A stretch of DNA of 64,000 nucleotides from Ophioderma brevispina (lineage: Eukaryota > Echinodermata > Ophiuroidea > Amphilepidida > Ophiodermatidae), in NCBI GenBank assembly GCA_023653785.1, contig JAMKCH010058388.1, positions 1 to 64,000 of the forward strand, in the 5' to 3' direction. This document shows positions 24,501 through 37,269 of this stretch, piece after piece. Every line of letters starts with the position of its first letter. The stretch's first letter is position 1. The translations under genes were made by a program, and so were the position numbers. The notes beneath the pieces were generated by a model that saw only the letters and a program-made list of their open reading frames with translations, ran no database searches and had not been told where the DNA came from.

Positions 24501-25109
24501 AAATCCACAATTAAGCAATTTAAAGTTATCTTTCAAACGAATCATTCCAATAAACTACTAGTAATGGTTAATTTGAACAAATAGTCTCATTTCAGGCAGT
24601 TATATTTGGTTTTATCATCTCAATTCTAATCTTTATCACTATTAGTATGAGCCAAACTCCTCATGTACTATTTTAATATTGATGTCAATAGCATAGTAAT
24701 TCTAAATATAGCTCTTGATGTGAGTAATATTATTTCACCTGCTCAAATGGAAAACAGTACAAATTGCTCCAAATTTATCGGATGTGCAGGCAATAACCAT
24801 TCAAAACAGACAATGTGTCGAGTTTAATCATTTCAAAAGAAATTTTGTGTATGAAATCAGAAGTGCTTTGAAGCATAAACATAAAATAGAGGGATTTGAT
24901 TTCTAGGATTGCAAAAAGTGCAAGTGAAGAAATAAGATTAGCTGAATTACACAAACTGTCATGTATGTAGACATGCAAAATATACGTAATCTTGGAAATG
25001 TGGTAAATGTTCATTTCTTAAGTGAGCGTTTTTTTTGGTTTTTTTTAGATGGCTTCAATACCACCCATCAACCATCTCAAGAATCACTGAAGTAGTTCCT
25101 TGAAGTATA
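21509..25109. other. Intronic sequence, no supported gene
   Basis: G15 at 22222-22236. Overlapping open frames at 22849-23324 on both strands are unrecognised and low-complexity. AT-rich otherwise. Confidence 0.35.
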
Positions 25110-25950
25110 GCCATGTTCACATGGTTACAAAACTCCGGAGGTGAAAATTAAATCCAATCATTTTACTTCACTCCAAATTGCGTCCACACGATGGTCGAAA
25201 CTCTGAAATCATCCCCCTGACCATTCCCCTCCGCTTCTCATGTCACAGTGTAGACCAGAAGTCAATATACCGGAAGCCAGTAATATGATATTTAAACATA
25301 AGAATTTGTCAACAAAGATGGCCTTGTGAGATCACCTCCACTCACTATCCCCAAAGCTGTCCACATGACATGACACTTTAAAACACTCTGGAGTGTTACC
25401 GGAGTTTGCACAGCTCTTTTATTTTTAAAACAATTTTAAGCAGTAGCGACACAATTTTGACAACTGATATAAGTAGGGACATGCAAGAGCTATCATCTCT
25501 GCAAAAATCATACAAATCCATTGCGGGAATCTTGCCATATAGGCCTACAAAAGTCATGATTTGTGTGTTATTGCACCCTCTATATGCCCATTCTCCATAG
25601 AAAGACGTGGTAAACTAGATTTTAAGAAAAATCATATTTGCCCGCAATGAAATTTCGTAAAATTTACACAGAATGTAGTTAGTGGACTAAATATTCCAAA
25701 TCAGTTGTCAAAAGTGTGTCGCCGGCGATAATGTTTGTTTTATTCTTATTTTGTCATAATAAATGAGACTTTCAAACAGCTGTGCTTGAGCTTCACCCCC
25801 AAGTTTTTCAGGGGGATAAAATCCCGCTAGACCCTCGCTAAAACTCTGGAGTTTAAAACTCTGAATGCATCCACACAGCCAAAAACCCTGATTGACACTC
25901 CAGAGTTTTGAAACTCTGGAGTTTCAGCCTCCGTATGGACACGAATAATG
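25110..25950. mobile_element. Possible hAT-like non-autonomous element
   Basis: The left end (GTTCACATGGTTACAAAACT, then CCGGAG) and the reverse complement of the right end (GTGTCCATACGGAGGCTGAA, then ACTCCAGAG) are diverged inverted relatives. Several AACTCTGGAGTTT palindromic strings lie near both ends (about 25190, 25385, 25850 and 25905-25925). End sequences of this type occur in hAT-group elements (from memory). No 8-bp target duplication could be fixed. Confidence 0.45.
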
Positions 25951-26219
25951 TGAAGCGCTTCATTAAATTCAGATGAGAAACAGCAGCCATTACAGATATG
26001 TCCTTGAACTCACATGACCATTAAAATGCTAGTAAGTAAACATGTCAATTTAGAAGCTAACTGACGGAACTTCACTACGTTTGATATGATCACGCTATAT
26101 TAGTTGCTTGTTGCTCATTTTGATTCTGAGATATTCCACTTCTGGACAACACCACAATGACTATATCTCAGGAACTGTAACTTAAGTTCCAATTCTGTTG
26201 ACAAATGAAGTGCAACTGA

Positions 26220-26350
26220 AATCTTAAAGGGCCATGGCCCGAACACTAATATATCGTCCCCAGAACCCCAGATTTTACAGGAAGTAGTCAAAATTTTGGT
26301 ATCAGAAGAAACCTATTTTTCTCATTTACCCTGTGAATGGGCTCAGAACA
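26220..26350. repeat. Dispersed repeat, related to 37713-37810
   Basis: Shares strings with about 37713-37810: CCCCAGATTT, a TATCAGAAG stretch, and TTTTCTCATTTACCCTGTGA. It also shares GGGCCATGGCC with 37262. Function unknown. Confidence 0.55.
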
Positions 26351-27318
26351 TGTTATCATCAATATTATTGGAATAAACATACACTACGTGAAAGAGGTCA
26401 TTCCAGTGTACAATTTTCATGAGAAAACAAAAAATCATTTTTCAACCCCTCTGACTATTTTTGCTTATAATAACAAATACCACAAAAAGCCTCATTTACT
26501 CATGCTGGGTCACATTTTAGAGGTTTTTTTTCAATACTAAATCCTAAGTTTTGTGTGCAAACTCCACAAATTAACATTTAATGATAAATTTCTTATGATG
26601 GCATGGTTGATGGCACAACATTCTACATTGCCACACATTTCAATCATGCTCGCATCATCTGCTTGGACCGCAACAGTTGATTCCTAAAGAATGTTTCTAT
26701 TTAATTTCACTTTATCTTAGCTTGGCAAAGACAGGAATTTGGGTCTACCAACCCAGTTACAGTCAAGGCCACTGATGATGCCTGACAATGTAGAAGCTTA
26801 TTTTGCAAATGGACTACAATTTAATGAAAAGATTATTATAATGTATGTTGAGGTTATTTGCCAAGAAGCCATTTATGTCCAGTAATATCAAGAGAGAACT
26901 CTTAAATGTGGCCTAAAATAAAAATTGTTGTGTTGCCCTAAACTGTAAATTCTGAAGTGGTTCAATAAGTTTGGGTGTTTTTCCCCCAACAGACTTAGAA
27001 ATCACCCAAAATGGTACAATTGTGACTCACCTTCACCATTTTTTTCAACAACAGCCCAATTTTTATTATTTTTTTTTGTAACCCAAAAGGGTGTTTTTCT
27101 TAGGCAAGGCAGAGGTGAAATTAATGACATTTTTTTTACATTTCTATAAACAAACAACCTCCCCAATTCGTGAAGGTTATGCACCCATTAGCTTGCATGA
27201 AAGACAGAAAACCTTCCTGATTTCTGTGTAAAACCTCCCTGATTGAAATTTTTAAATACTTAATCACTCCTCTACCAACCCTGGCTTGTTAGCTTTAAAG
27301 GTCCATGCTAGTAATATA

Positions 27319-27594
27319 GCCCAGGAGCTAGCAGACATTTGTAACACATCTCAAGTACAAAAGGTTTGAGTGATTAAATATGTAGACAGACTGACAGGAA
27401 CCCCTGAAACGCCCCCTCACCTTAAGGCACCATTTGCTGCACTCAAGAATCACGTCTCAGGGGTCCCTGTCAGTCTGTCAACATATTTAACCACTCAAAC
27501 CTTTTGTACTTGAGATGTGTTACAAATGTCTGTTAGCTCCCGGGTTAATATACAAGTTGCCGGTTCGAGTCCGGCCAAGCACACATTTTTTTTT
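27319..27594. mobile_element. Foldback with tRNA-like promoter end (SINE-like)
   Basis: Two arms of about 89 bp (27319-27407 and 27457-27545) are inverted copies. The right arm runs into a tRNA-like tail: TTAGCTCCCGGGTTA resembles an A box or D arm. GCCGGTTCGAGTCCGGC at 27560-27576 forms a perfect 5-bp T-arm stem around a 7-base loop, with GGTTCGAGTCC (27562-27572) as B box. A T9 at 27586-27594 could end Pol III transcription. The distance from A to B is too short for a full tRNA, so it is a derivative, not a tRNA gene. Confidence 0.65.
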
Positions 27595-27782
27595 CAACAC
27601 TTGTTGTACACTGGCCATTTCCAGGAAAAGATTAATAAAAACTCAAACTTCCCTGATTGCTTAATGTAAATATGTTTGCTGCTTTGGGCAAGGGCAACAA
27701 AAATAAATTTTATTGTATTCTACTCTAGAAAATCACTAATGCCATTAAAGTTCTGGAATTTTTCACAAATGTTTAAATAGCT

Positions 27783-27842
27783 GCCTATCCAAAAGTTTTT
27801 TGGATAGGCTTTTTCTTTTCTTTTCTTTTCTTTTTTCTTTTT
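27783..27842. repeat. Perfect 12-bp hairpin followed by CTTTT repeats
   Basis: GCCTATCCAAAA and TTTTGGATAGGC flank a 3-base loop (27783-27809), followed by a CTTTT microsatellite. This may be chance or a transposon end. Confidence 0.75.
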
Positions 27843-28225
27843 CAAACTGCTTTTTCATTGTAACTCATTAAAACCTCTTTCTAAATGAATTTGTAAAGCA
27901 TGCAAAAACAGTATGAAAGCAGCCCGAGCGATAATTACCTTAATTCATTATGAATTCATATCGTTTGATGTAGACTAGCTATTGAGATGGAATTAAGAAG
28001 TTTTACGCTCTACTTATATTGAATTACAAGAAATATTGAATTGTGCAGTAGAGGATATTTTTAAAATTCTTGTTTAAAATGTATCAATTTTAGACATACT
28101 GTTGATTAGATTTGTAAAACTATACCTGAATGTTTTAATATATAAATAATCTAATTTACAATATTATCAAAGAGTACGAAAGTGCCGATTTTGAATCGAA
28201 CACATTGTAAACAGACCTAACTCAC

Positions 28226-28274
28226 CTGACACAACACCAAGAAGTAATATGAGTAATAGCGTGCTAGTGGTCAT
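28226..28274 (-). CDS. Signal peptide exon of the Ig gene (exon 1)
   Basis: ATG at 28274-28272 with A at -3, and an in-frame TGA 15 bases upstream, which fixes this start. The 16 codons give MTTSTLLLILLLGVVS plus the first base of Gly17, then GTGAGT. This is a short hydrophobic core followed by small residues (V-V-S-G), as expected of a cleaved signal peptide. Phase 1 joins exactly to the V domain exon at 7099 to read VVSGVQSST. The start lies in a locally CpG-rich stretch (28310-28440), consistent with a promoter-proximal exon. The product is therefore secreted or a type I membrane protein. Confidence 0.8.
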
Positions 28275-28620
28275 CTTTTGTGGTTGTCAGCCCTCTCCTC
28301 CTACCAGCCGCTAATCAATTCATGTGCGGACAACTCGTATTGGCGGGTCCCCGTGTCATGCACAACTCGTCGGCTTCAATCAGAGTGGCGTTGCTGTGAC
28401 GGCGCGAGGTGGGATGTGAACGGCAAGGCCAGCTTTGTTTCTTCTCTTCTGTGAGTAGGTTCTAGAGTAACACAGTGCATACACATGTATGTACGCACTT
28501 CCTGCAAAGAGGCGCAAAAGAGAGGGAAATAGATACGTCAGGTAAAGAATAGTGCAAGTGTGCGAGCTACGGTTAAGCATGTTGTCTCTTAAAGGAACAT
28601 TGTGATGCATGTTTTCCTTT
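28275..28620 (-). promoter_or_regulatory. Probable 5' UTR and promoter region of the Ig gene
   Basis: GC and CpG content rise between about 28310 and 28440 compared with the surroundings. I see no confident TATA box. If transcribed, the leader contains a 14-codon upstream frame (28359 to 28315) that ends before the main start. Confidence 0.4.
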
Positions 28621-31600
28621 GATTGATTGTAGTCGGGTCATTGCCTTTGGAGAACAAAACAAATAAGATTGATGCAGTTGTACAGCATAACATACTTATG
28701 TTTTTGAATGAGAGAGGGAATTGGAACATCTGACTTATTTTTTATTACATAACAGATGCGCAGTATGATATGTCCAGATAATCAAAGGTCACATAATTTA
28801 AAGAAAGAATAGCTATATACATGGCAACATTTTGCGCATCTCCGTCACATAGCCATGTATTCATTCCAAATGACTTTTCGGTCTTGCGCTTTCCTGTGAA
28901 GCTTTAAAGCAGTATTCAGACGAAGGATAAGTGCCGTGCATTCTTTACTTATTTAACAAAAACATCAATAGTAATTCCCTGCTTATGTAGAGATGTGGAA
29001 GGAGGAAGCGGGCCTGCTAATGAATCTAATTATGTTTACGGGACTTGCTTAACATTTGGTGGTTGTGCATCCCCGATTAAATGAATATTTAACCAGAATA
29101 AGCATAGAGTAGTCAAAGTACCAAGGTAGGAAGTATTGATTTAATTAGAGCAATGCACACTTGTTCAATTTTTGGTAGAAGGCAGCCTTCATTTTGAGAG
29201 TTTGAACAGACGAGGTGCACAAGAAATCGTAAATTTTCACTTCGTCATTGGATTAACAAATAATCACAAGACCTTGACAGCAAATTCTCACAATGTAATG
29301 TTATCAAGCCATATTTAGCATAATTACATTATACCCTTCTACCCCTCTTTGTATTGTATCATATGCTTTATTCTGTTAAAGACACTATCAGTGATCCACC
29401 CTAAATAGTCAAAATATTTGAAATGTGCAGGAATAGCTTTAAAAGGGAAGGATAAGTCTGTAGAAATCTCATAAGTTATTTTTCCGACTGAAAAATTGAT
29501 AGAAAGCTAAGAAAACAGCAATATAAAAAGATACAAATCCCCATTCAATTACGTGTTGTAGTAAGTGTCCGTATGGACAGTAATGACTCAAATATCTGAT
29601 TTTGTCCTAAATAGGCTCCTTTTGGTCCTATCACTTGTAGGATATGTTAGGATACATTTTCTTGTTACAAACATGCAAAAATCTGATTTTTATTTTTTAG
29701 ATTTTCTGATTGAGCAAATCACTGATATTGCCTTTAACAGAAATAAAGTACATGACACAGAATAGGTTGGAAGGGTAATTAAAGATTATTACCATGTACC
29801 ACTGATGTTGATACACATAAGAACGGCAATGTGCAATTGCAAATTTTAGTCTCACCTCAAATCGGACATTTGGACATTTTTAATTGCATTAAATCTAAAG
29901 ATGTGCATAAGAATTAATTTTTTTGGACCTTCTCATCCTAAAAATACATTAATTTTCAAAATATCCAACTTTAAAAAAAAAAAGACATTCATAATTACTG
30001 GTTTCACAAGGGGTTCACACCTATACATTGTGATTAGAATCCTGTCTCATGTAGGAATGCTTTTTTATATCGACGCTACTCTTAGTTTTCTTAGGCAATC
30101 AAAGATACACTCAAAATCGCCCTAATGCAACCCCTTACGAAACCTTGACAGGGTATGCACAAAATGTAATACATTAGAAGCTCATATGACACAATGTTAG
30201 CATGGGGTGTTAATGTAATTCATGACTTGGGGGGAAGAAAACGACATGCAGAGCACAAGAAATGTGAAGAAAATCCACACGTACACTGTCATCTAATGTG
30301 GACCAAATTGCCGATCATGCCACGCTACATTTCTTGCATACAACTTTCGTTTTAGGGTTGAAGCAAATCTGTTAACCCTATTTTTTTGAAAGCTATAGGT
30401 TAATATTTCAAAAGTTCCCTTTAGGATCAAGTCTATATGTAAGGGTTCATGACATGATTAATGGATTTTTTTTAAAGGCAAATATAAACGTATCAGCAAT
30501 TAGTATTTGATCTCAAACTTGAGAAGGTAGAAGGTTGTGTTATGGTCACAAACAATAAAATAGTTCACACTTTAAACCAACCCCTTGGCCCGGAGCATTT
30601 TGAACCTTGTGACCTTGGCATTAGGCCAAAGGTCATTCTCCTTTTTTCCCACTCATGAAAGACCGCATAAGAGTCATTAAGATTAAACAAGTTTCATAAT
30701 GGTTTCTTGCGTAATCGCATTCGCACCAAAAATTCGTACAAACACAGACCACAACACCTGATCTAGGGGCAACAATAATCCATCTGCATTTTTGGAATGG
30801 CAAGGGGACAGCGAGAACACAAAATCTGTGAGCTTAAATTGTAATAAAAGGGTGAATGCTTCACTAGATGCACGCACCCGCTGTGTCCGTAACAAGTAAA
30901 TTTTTTTACTCCTTGACTTCCTAAAAAGCCTCACTTGACAAGACTACTGATCTTCTCTCCTCGCATTCACCATTGATGACATTAACTCCTGGTCAAGTAT
31001 TGTGCAAAGAGTACTGTACCTACAGGCGAATAACCTCATCATAATGGTCCAAGTATTGTAGCTGATTTTGTGTTTACTTTTCCCTCTCAAAATGTAATGA
31101 TTTCCCCCTAAAAGAGATTCACCATGGGATGGGTAGAGAAAATTTATGTTTATGTTACCTCGCATCTCCCACAACCTCGCATCTCGCCGTGCTTTTTCTT
31201 CCTGATTTTTTCTTCGCCCTGTTCACCAAGGCACCTCATGTTGCCGAATCCTATATACCGGACCTTTTCAGTTGTTTTAAGTTTTCAAGTTAACTTGTCC
31301 CGAATCACAAATATAAAACCCTCAAAAATATTGTGTTGACCCCATAGGGATTAATGCATTGTTGTGTGAAAACAAGAAATCAAACAAATGAAAACCGTTC
31401 AAAATGGTAAAATCTGAAAATATTTTCCTCTAAAAATATTCTGCTCTGCAGTACGATTTACATTGAATACCCATGCTTCCGGGCCCATGTTTAATGTTAG
31501 CTGAATAACCATTCATGATGTTATGACTATTTCAATACATCTAGCTCTTGGCTGGTTATAAAGCGGTGCCCTGATGGCGTAAAACAAGGTCGTCCTTTTC

Positions 31601-32149
31601 AACTGAAGCGTTCCTGTCATTGAACTGTAGGCCAAGGACACGGTTATTGATTTGCTTTCCCAACCACTACCCACATACCCACATAATACATTTAGAACCA
31701 TAACACTTTGTTAATGGTTCATAATATTCTATGAAAAAACTTACTTTGAAACATTCGGTATTCTGATGGTACATTTTAAATGTTTATGAGCAATGTTTGT
31801 ATCATAGTTTAGCATAGGGTAGAGTGTTTTTAAATTTGTTCCTTCACAGTTCGAATTTACAAAATAGCAAATCTCTCACGATGCCTATCCATCTACACAA
31901 GATTATGACTGCCTACCTTATACTCACTAACCCTTTCATATGAATTCTGAAAACTTTTAGGTCACTGGGGGGGCATTTTTGAATCTGGGAGATTAGGCTA
32001 ATAGATAGTACAATGCTCTTATAAGTAACGTCTGTATTCCCAAAGATTTAAGTCAACCTAAGGATGTGCAACTAATTAGAGTTTAAATTGTAGATTTGAA
32101 TTTGTAATCTACATAGGGATTGGTCCCTTGCTATGGTATCCTTCCATTT
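28621..32149. other. Upstream intergenic sequence, nothing recognised
   Basis: AT-rich. Scattered short open frames of 60-83 codons have no recognisable domains. A11 run at about 29972. No RNA gene or clear inverted repeat seen. Confidence 0.35.
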
Positions 32150-32270
32150 TTGTCTGAGGTCAATTCTAGGAGGTGGATCACAGCAGTGGCATAGTCCCAG
32201 GTGGGCAAAAATAGGGGGGGGGGCAGACTGCCCCTCGAATTTTTTGGTGGAAATCGTGAAGTAACGTATA
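32150..32270. mobile_element. Fragment of a G-run transposon end
   Basis: GTGGCATAGTCCCAGGTGGG, G10 and GCAGACTGCCCC resemble the ends of the widespread GTAGCCAGG...GGGGGCAAGTGCCCCC type of MITE (recognised from general experience). It recalls the 9341-9632 element. No matching second end was found. Confidence 0.35.
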
Positions 32271-35200
32271 TATTCATTAACCTTCATATTCATTGACCTT
32301 GTGCCTTGCAACCTGGGACATTTTTGCCTGGATTGGGACAAATTTGTGCACCTATACCAAGACTGCATCCCTTGGAACCACCAGTCTGGCTAAGTATCTG
32401 ATCACAGAAGGGGAATCACATGCCGACTGAATAGCAAAGGTCAATTCTACTGTTCCATAGTGCCATTTTTCTTCTTCAAAAGAATAAAACTGGATTCTAA
32501 ATCAAGATAACAAAAATTGTCTCATCCTAGGATATTAACATCACTAAATGTTAGTAATTTCCACAAAACACAACCTGACCCTCTAATTTGCACTTTGGGA
32601 AACAAAAATGACCGCCCCACTCCGGCCTTGAGGCTTATTTTAAGAAATTAACTACAGCTGGGGACATAAGGTCTAAGATGCTCTCCTATCAGAATGATCT
32701 GCTTCTTTAAGAAACACTTAATACACAGATCACACAATTACCTCCAGGGTCAGTGCCTTACCATACGACCATAATATTGAGAAACAGGGTGTAGTGAAAC
32801 CAATGATTTTTTTAAAATTGAATCCACGATCAATCAAAATTTTAAACACACCAAAGTACAGTAGATTTGAACAGATTGGACTAAAGAGAAAAAACGATAA
32901 CCCGACTCGTAACGGTATTGCTTCAAACTGTTGCAACACGATCCAGATCCCCATAGCACACACACTAACTAATACCTAACAGATGAACACAGCCGTATAA
33001 ATGTACTGACTCCGTCCAACTATAACTGTATACAGAGCAAGCGCATTGCATGGTGTGTTGAACAAAAATATCAACAATCCTCATGATTAACCATCCTATT
33101 TCATTCGTGCCAAGAATGGGGTAGGACATTTGCCACACTAAACCACATTAAGGTATTATGGCAATGGTACCTACTGTCAACCGAAGTGTTTAGAATGTAA
33201 TGCAAATTATGTTCAGGTATTAAACAAGTCAAACCTCTAAACACCATCAAATGCCTAAACACCTACCACAAATACCTAAAAATAGCAAGATTTCTAAACA
33301 TAGAAGAGTTTGATTCTAGGAGTTTAGATATTAATCATATTCAGAAATTGTAATCAGATTTTTAATCGAAATTTAAAATTTTTGGTGCAGATAGAGTTTG
33401 TTATAGAGGAGTTAGTTCTAATCACTTCGTTACAGTGCCGAAATAAACCCAAATAAAAGCTACAAAGTGTTTATCTGACAGATTCACCCCCACTTGTGTT
33501 TAGAATGTGTGTGTGCGCTGCATGTGCTTTATGTGGACTCGTGTGTGCGTGTGTGTGTGTTGCGCAGATAGAGACAATTACACTTAGAATTCTACTAGGT
33601 TCAATTTACAAACAGTTCCAAACTAATTTTAAGTGTAGACGAAACTCAATAACATTCCATGTGGATTATAAGGAAATATCCAAATTAATCAAAGAGCCTA
33701 CTTTTAATGTTAGATGAGGATAGCAACTGGTGATCTTTTTTATTCTTTGAACAGATATCAACTTTTAAAATTACATCATTTCACTATTGTGCAAATGTTT
33801 TAAGACACATCTCAAAAAATTTACGGCCACCACAAAATTAACTCTTTCTCCTCGACCTTTATGAAACCTGTAATGCTCAGAAATACACAAAAACACCACA
33901 CAGGGATTGTGTGCGCATGCATTACACGCACACACTCACTGCATGTACGTGTCACGAATACACACAACATGCATCCAATGCATGCACACACATGCACATG
34001 TACAATGCACGAACCACACACCACAAAAGGTTTTCATGATTCCTGAAACAATAAAAATGTTACTGCCACACTTCATTTAGGCAAAAACGTACATCACTAA
34101 TTAGATAATTGTCTCATCTCTTATACAGTCATATCTGAAAACGTCCACCCCACACTGAAACATTCACCATCAACGAGCTACAAGAGTATATAGACTCAAA
34201 GCATAATAACATGCTGAGCCTGGGGCACTGTATTCACTCAGAGATCATTTTTTTTTTAAACTGCCAAAATTTATCATTTTACATGGGGCTAAATCTGTAA
34301 TCAGTAGCCAATGCCTTCAATGCGTCCAAAAATAAGCTAGGTCTTAGATCCGGATGTTTTGAGTTGGCTTCTCAAGTGACCTGCATCCATTTAAGAAGCC
34401 CATCTCAAACCCACTGATATGATAACCTATACAGGAGGCTACAAGATTTGAAAGGGTTAAAGACTGTAATATTGTTTCCATGTAGGCAACAGAGAAGTAA
34501 CAGTACCGTAATGTGACAATGTACACATTTATGAACATTTCCTCACCCACGCATACCTTTTCTGCAAAGTCAAGGTACAGGTAGAAAGTACAAAACAAAA
34601 TCCACAGCCCAAATCATATGCTACACTTAAAAATGACCTCCAATTGAGTAACCCACATAGGAATTAGCACATTCCATTTCCATATCCCAGTCTGACGTGG
34701 CCTATTCGCGCACCCGCGTCTACTTTATGGGGTGAACGTACTATTATGTCCGGGCTGCGTGAGCTTACCTAATGTCAAGGTGTCCGGAATGAGTTTAGCT
34801 CAATTACACTGCAGACTTGCATCATAACATGATCTGAATGGAGAAACATGCAGTATGTACACAGCACGTCTGTTTCGGCATACCAGGTTCCAAAACCTCC
34901 AACCTTACCCTATCACATAACATAATAAGACCCTCTAACTAGTCCCGGCACAATGTACTTTACCTCCACTTTATTCCACATCCAACAATAAAATCCTGCA
35001 TTAACGTGACAGCAAGAACTTTCAGTTTCTCAGCGCACAAAATCATCAAAAGAGATTTGAGGGCCATGATCTACACAAGGACATTCCATGCATATAAGGT
35101 TGAGGGACATTCTGATAGTGTACCACAAAGTTTTAATCGTTTTCAATCAATTTGTTTGTGCTTTAATTTTTTGCCATAGCTTACATCATCAACCAAAGTA

Positions 35201-36040
35201 TCTTGTTCACATCTCGGTAGCCGCTCAGAAGCTCATAATCCTCCTCCACCAAGCTATTTTTTACATTCCAATATTTTATTGCAGTGTAAAAATGGGAAGC
35301 ATTGTAAAACGGCAAAATATTCCAGCTACAAAAAATAATTTTACACCTGCACTTACGTTTCTATAAGTGAGGTAAGATGCCGAGCGTTGGGAGTAAAATA
35401 AAATAACGCATAGGGTGGTCACAATCAGATGACTATAGGATACGGAAACGCTTCGATAGCATACTTTTTTGGCAATGTGAATGGCAATTTTTTACCGAGA
35501 AGCATTCTTGATTTTATTAGCACCGAAGGGAGAACTTTTTCCCACTTTTGGGGGGGCAATTAGGCCTAAGGCGCCATTGTGCCCTGTGTTTATAGAGACA
35601 AGAGTTGGAACATCTGAGAGGAATAATTATGTACCACCGGTTGTAAATTGTCATATGGTCATAGCTTGTATCCTTAATGAATGAGGGATACCATTTTCTT
35701 TCCTATTTATTATGAACGTCTGACTCATCGATTTCGAAATATTATTTTTTTGTGTCATAAGAAAAATATCAACTAGAACTAAAGCATATTAACCTAAAAT
35801 GAACAATTTCCGAAATTTGGAGATGATTCTGATTTTCGTTTTGATGCCGTACATTTATGTGTAGTTTACTCCGCATAGATCTGTGTATAAACAAAAATTC
35901 CGGATCCATATTTTAATAACAAAGTTTGTGAGTTTTTCTATATGAGGAAATTCGATTTAAGCTTAGCAATTTCACACAGTGTATTATATATTACAATATT
36001 AATGTACATGCAAAAAACACGATTTTGTGTTGGAAATTGA
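32271..36040. other. Intergenic sequence with GT/CA-rich patches
   Basis: A GT-rich patch at 33503-33563 and a CA-rich patch at about 33909-34012 are loosely inverted relatives. A mixed GC/CpG patch occurs at 34690-34780. Otherwise AT-rich with no gene signal. Confidence 0.4.
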
Positions 36041-36963
36041 GGCGCCCTCCTCAGGAAATCTCTGAGTCAGCCTTTAAAGAGACATGAGGATAATTTCCCA
36101 AAAGACGCGCCCCCAATGTGTCGAACCCCGGGTTTTGCATATTTGGAATCTTTCCATGTATTAGATCACACCTGATTGAATAAGCCGAAGACGCCGTCTT
36201 AATGTAATTATATGATGATTTCGTCGGTTCTGTCGTGCACGACAGAAATCCAAGCACGGTGTTCTATGGGACAATTATGATAGTCCGGTAGTTCAAACAA
36301 GGTTTGCTGTTTTTCTTTTTGTACATTGTTTTGTCCAATAAACTTCGGACGTTCTTGGTAGGTGGTCTACATCCTCAGTGCAATTTGAAAGAAATCCTTA
36401 TCCTAAAAAAAATCTCCTCCTGTCACTTAAGCATGCCTGTAGAGGAATGACAGTGAAATTGCTGACCAATTGGAGAGAGGCTTGCTATTCTTGTCTGAAT
36501 TGCAATGCAACTTGTAAGGTTTCCTGAAAGTGTAAACAGATTCAAATGTCCTAGGGCCATTATGTCATGTGATTGTCATGGAGGCACATACATTCCTACA
36601 ATAACACCATGCATTATGGGATGGTAAAACCTATCCTCCAAGACCTGCCTTTTTGTGTACTGACACCCTTGTAACCCTTTCTGCTTATCCATCAATGTTG
36701 AAGTCATGCCGCATTTAATAAGCTGTCACACTCAAGTAGCAAGACCAACACTGAAGATGGAAAAGACTGAGTGACAGTGATGTGACAGTGTCAAAGTTTA
36801 AAGCTAAAATCAATGAGGTGTGATGAGCTACTGAAAATAGTAATTACACACCCGTACTCTTACTGTCATAAAGCCCATATATCTCTGGTAATTATATGTA
36901 TCTACTGTGTGCGAATAACCTATTACTATAAGAGCTGACTCAGAGATTTCCATAAGGGCGCGC
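36041..36963. mobile_element. 0.9 kb element with 31-bp inverted ends
   Basis: The left end GGCGCCCTCCTCAGGAAATC continues as TCTGAGTCAGC. The right end is its inverse with three or four changes (AGCGCGCCCTTATGGAAATC..., ending 36963). The inner motif GAAATCTCTGAGTCAGCC also occurs at about 20177, 21196 (damaged) and 37242, so it marks a family. No transposase frame is seen. Confidence 0.7.
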
Positions 36964-37241
36964 TCAGTTTTCAAGCAATCATGGGTTTTTTTTCATACAC
37001 ATAATGCTTGTTCATCACTGTGTGAAATAACTAACTCAATTCGAAGTCATCATGCTAGAAATAGCCTTTGTTATAAAATTCCAGATCTAGAATTTTTGTT
37101 ATACACTGTAACCTATCTACTGTTACTGTCAATAATGTTGTTAACGGCATCAAAATGTAAATCTATAGTCATCTCTACGTGAATTAAGCACTTACTGTGA
37201 CTTCTTTGAGTTCGAGATGACAATGTTTTACTAATGTCAAA

Positions 37242-37261
37242 ATCTCTGAGTCAGCCTTGAG
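37242..37261 (+). repeat. Copy of the ATCTCTGAGTCAGCCTT motif
   Basis: Left end of a repeat whose continuation (GGTCCATGGCC) breaks at about 37275. It is apparently interrupted by the retroelement that follows and resumes near 37713. Confidence 0.5.
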
Positions 37262-37269
37262 GTCCATGG

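Larger units (their letters stand above)
7100..28225 (-). other. 21.1 kb intron between signal and Ig exons
   Basis: The intron is bounded by GTGAGT (28225-28220) and CTAG (7103-7100), and both ends are phase 1. It holds most of the transposons and duplications listed for 7-28 kb. If the local duplications are assembly artefacts, the true intron is shorter by roughly 1.8-2.8 kb. Confidence 0.75.

Noticed and set aside
27546..27585. tRNA gene at the T-arm sequence
   Set aside because: The T arm is perfect but no anticodon arm or acceptor stem of normal spacing is present, so it is a tRNA-derived element.
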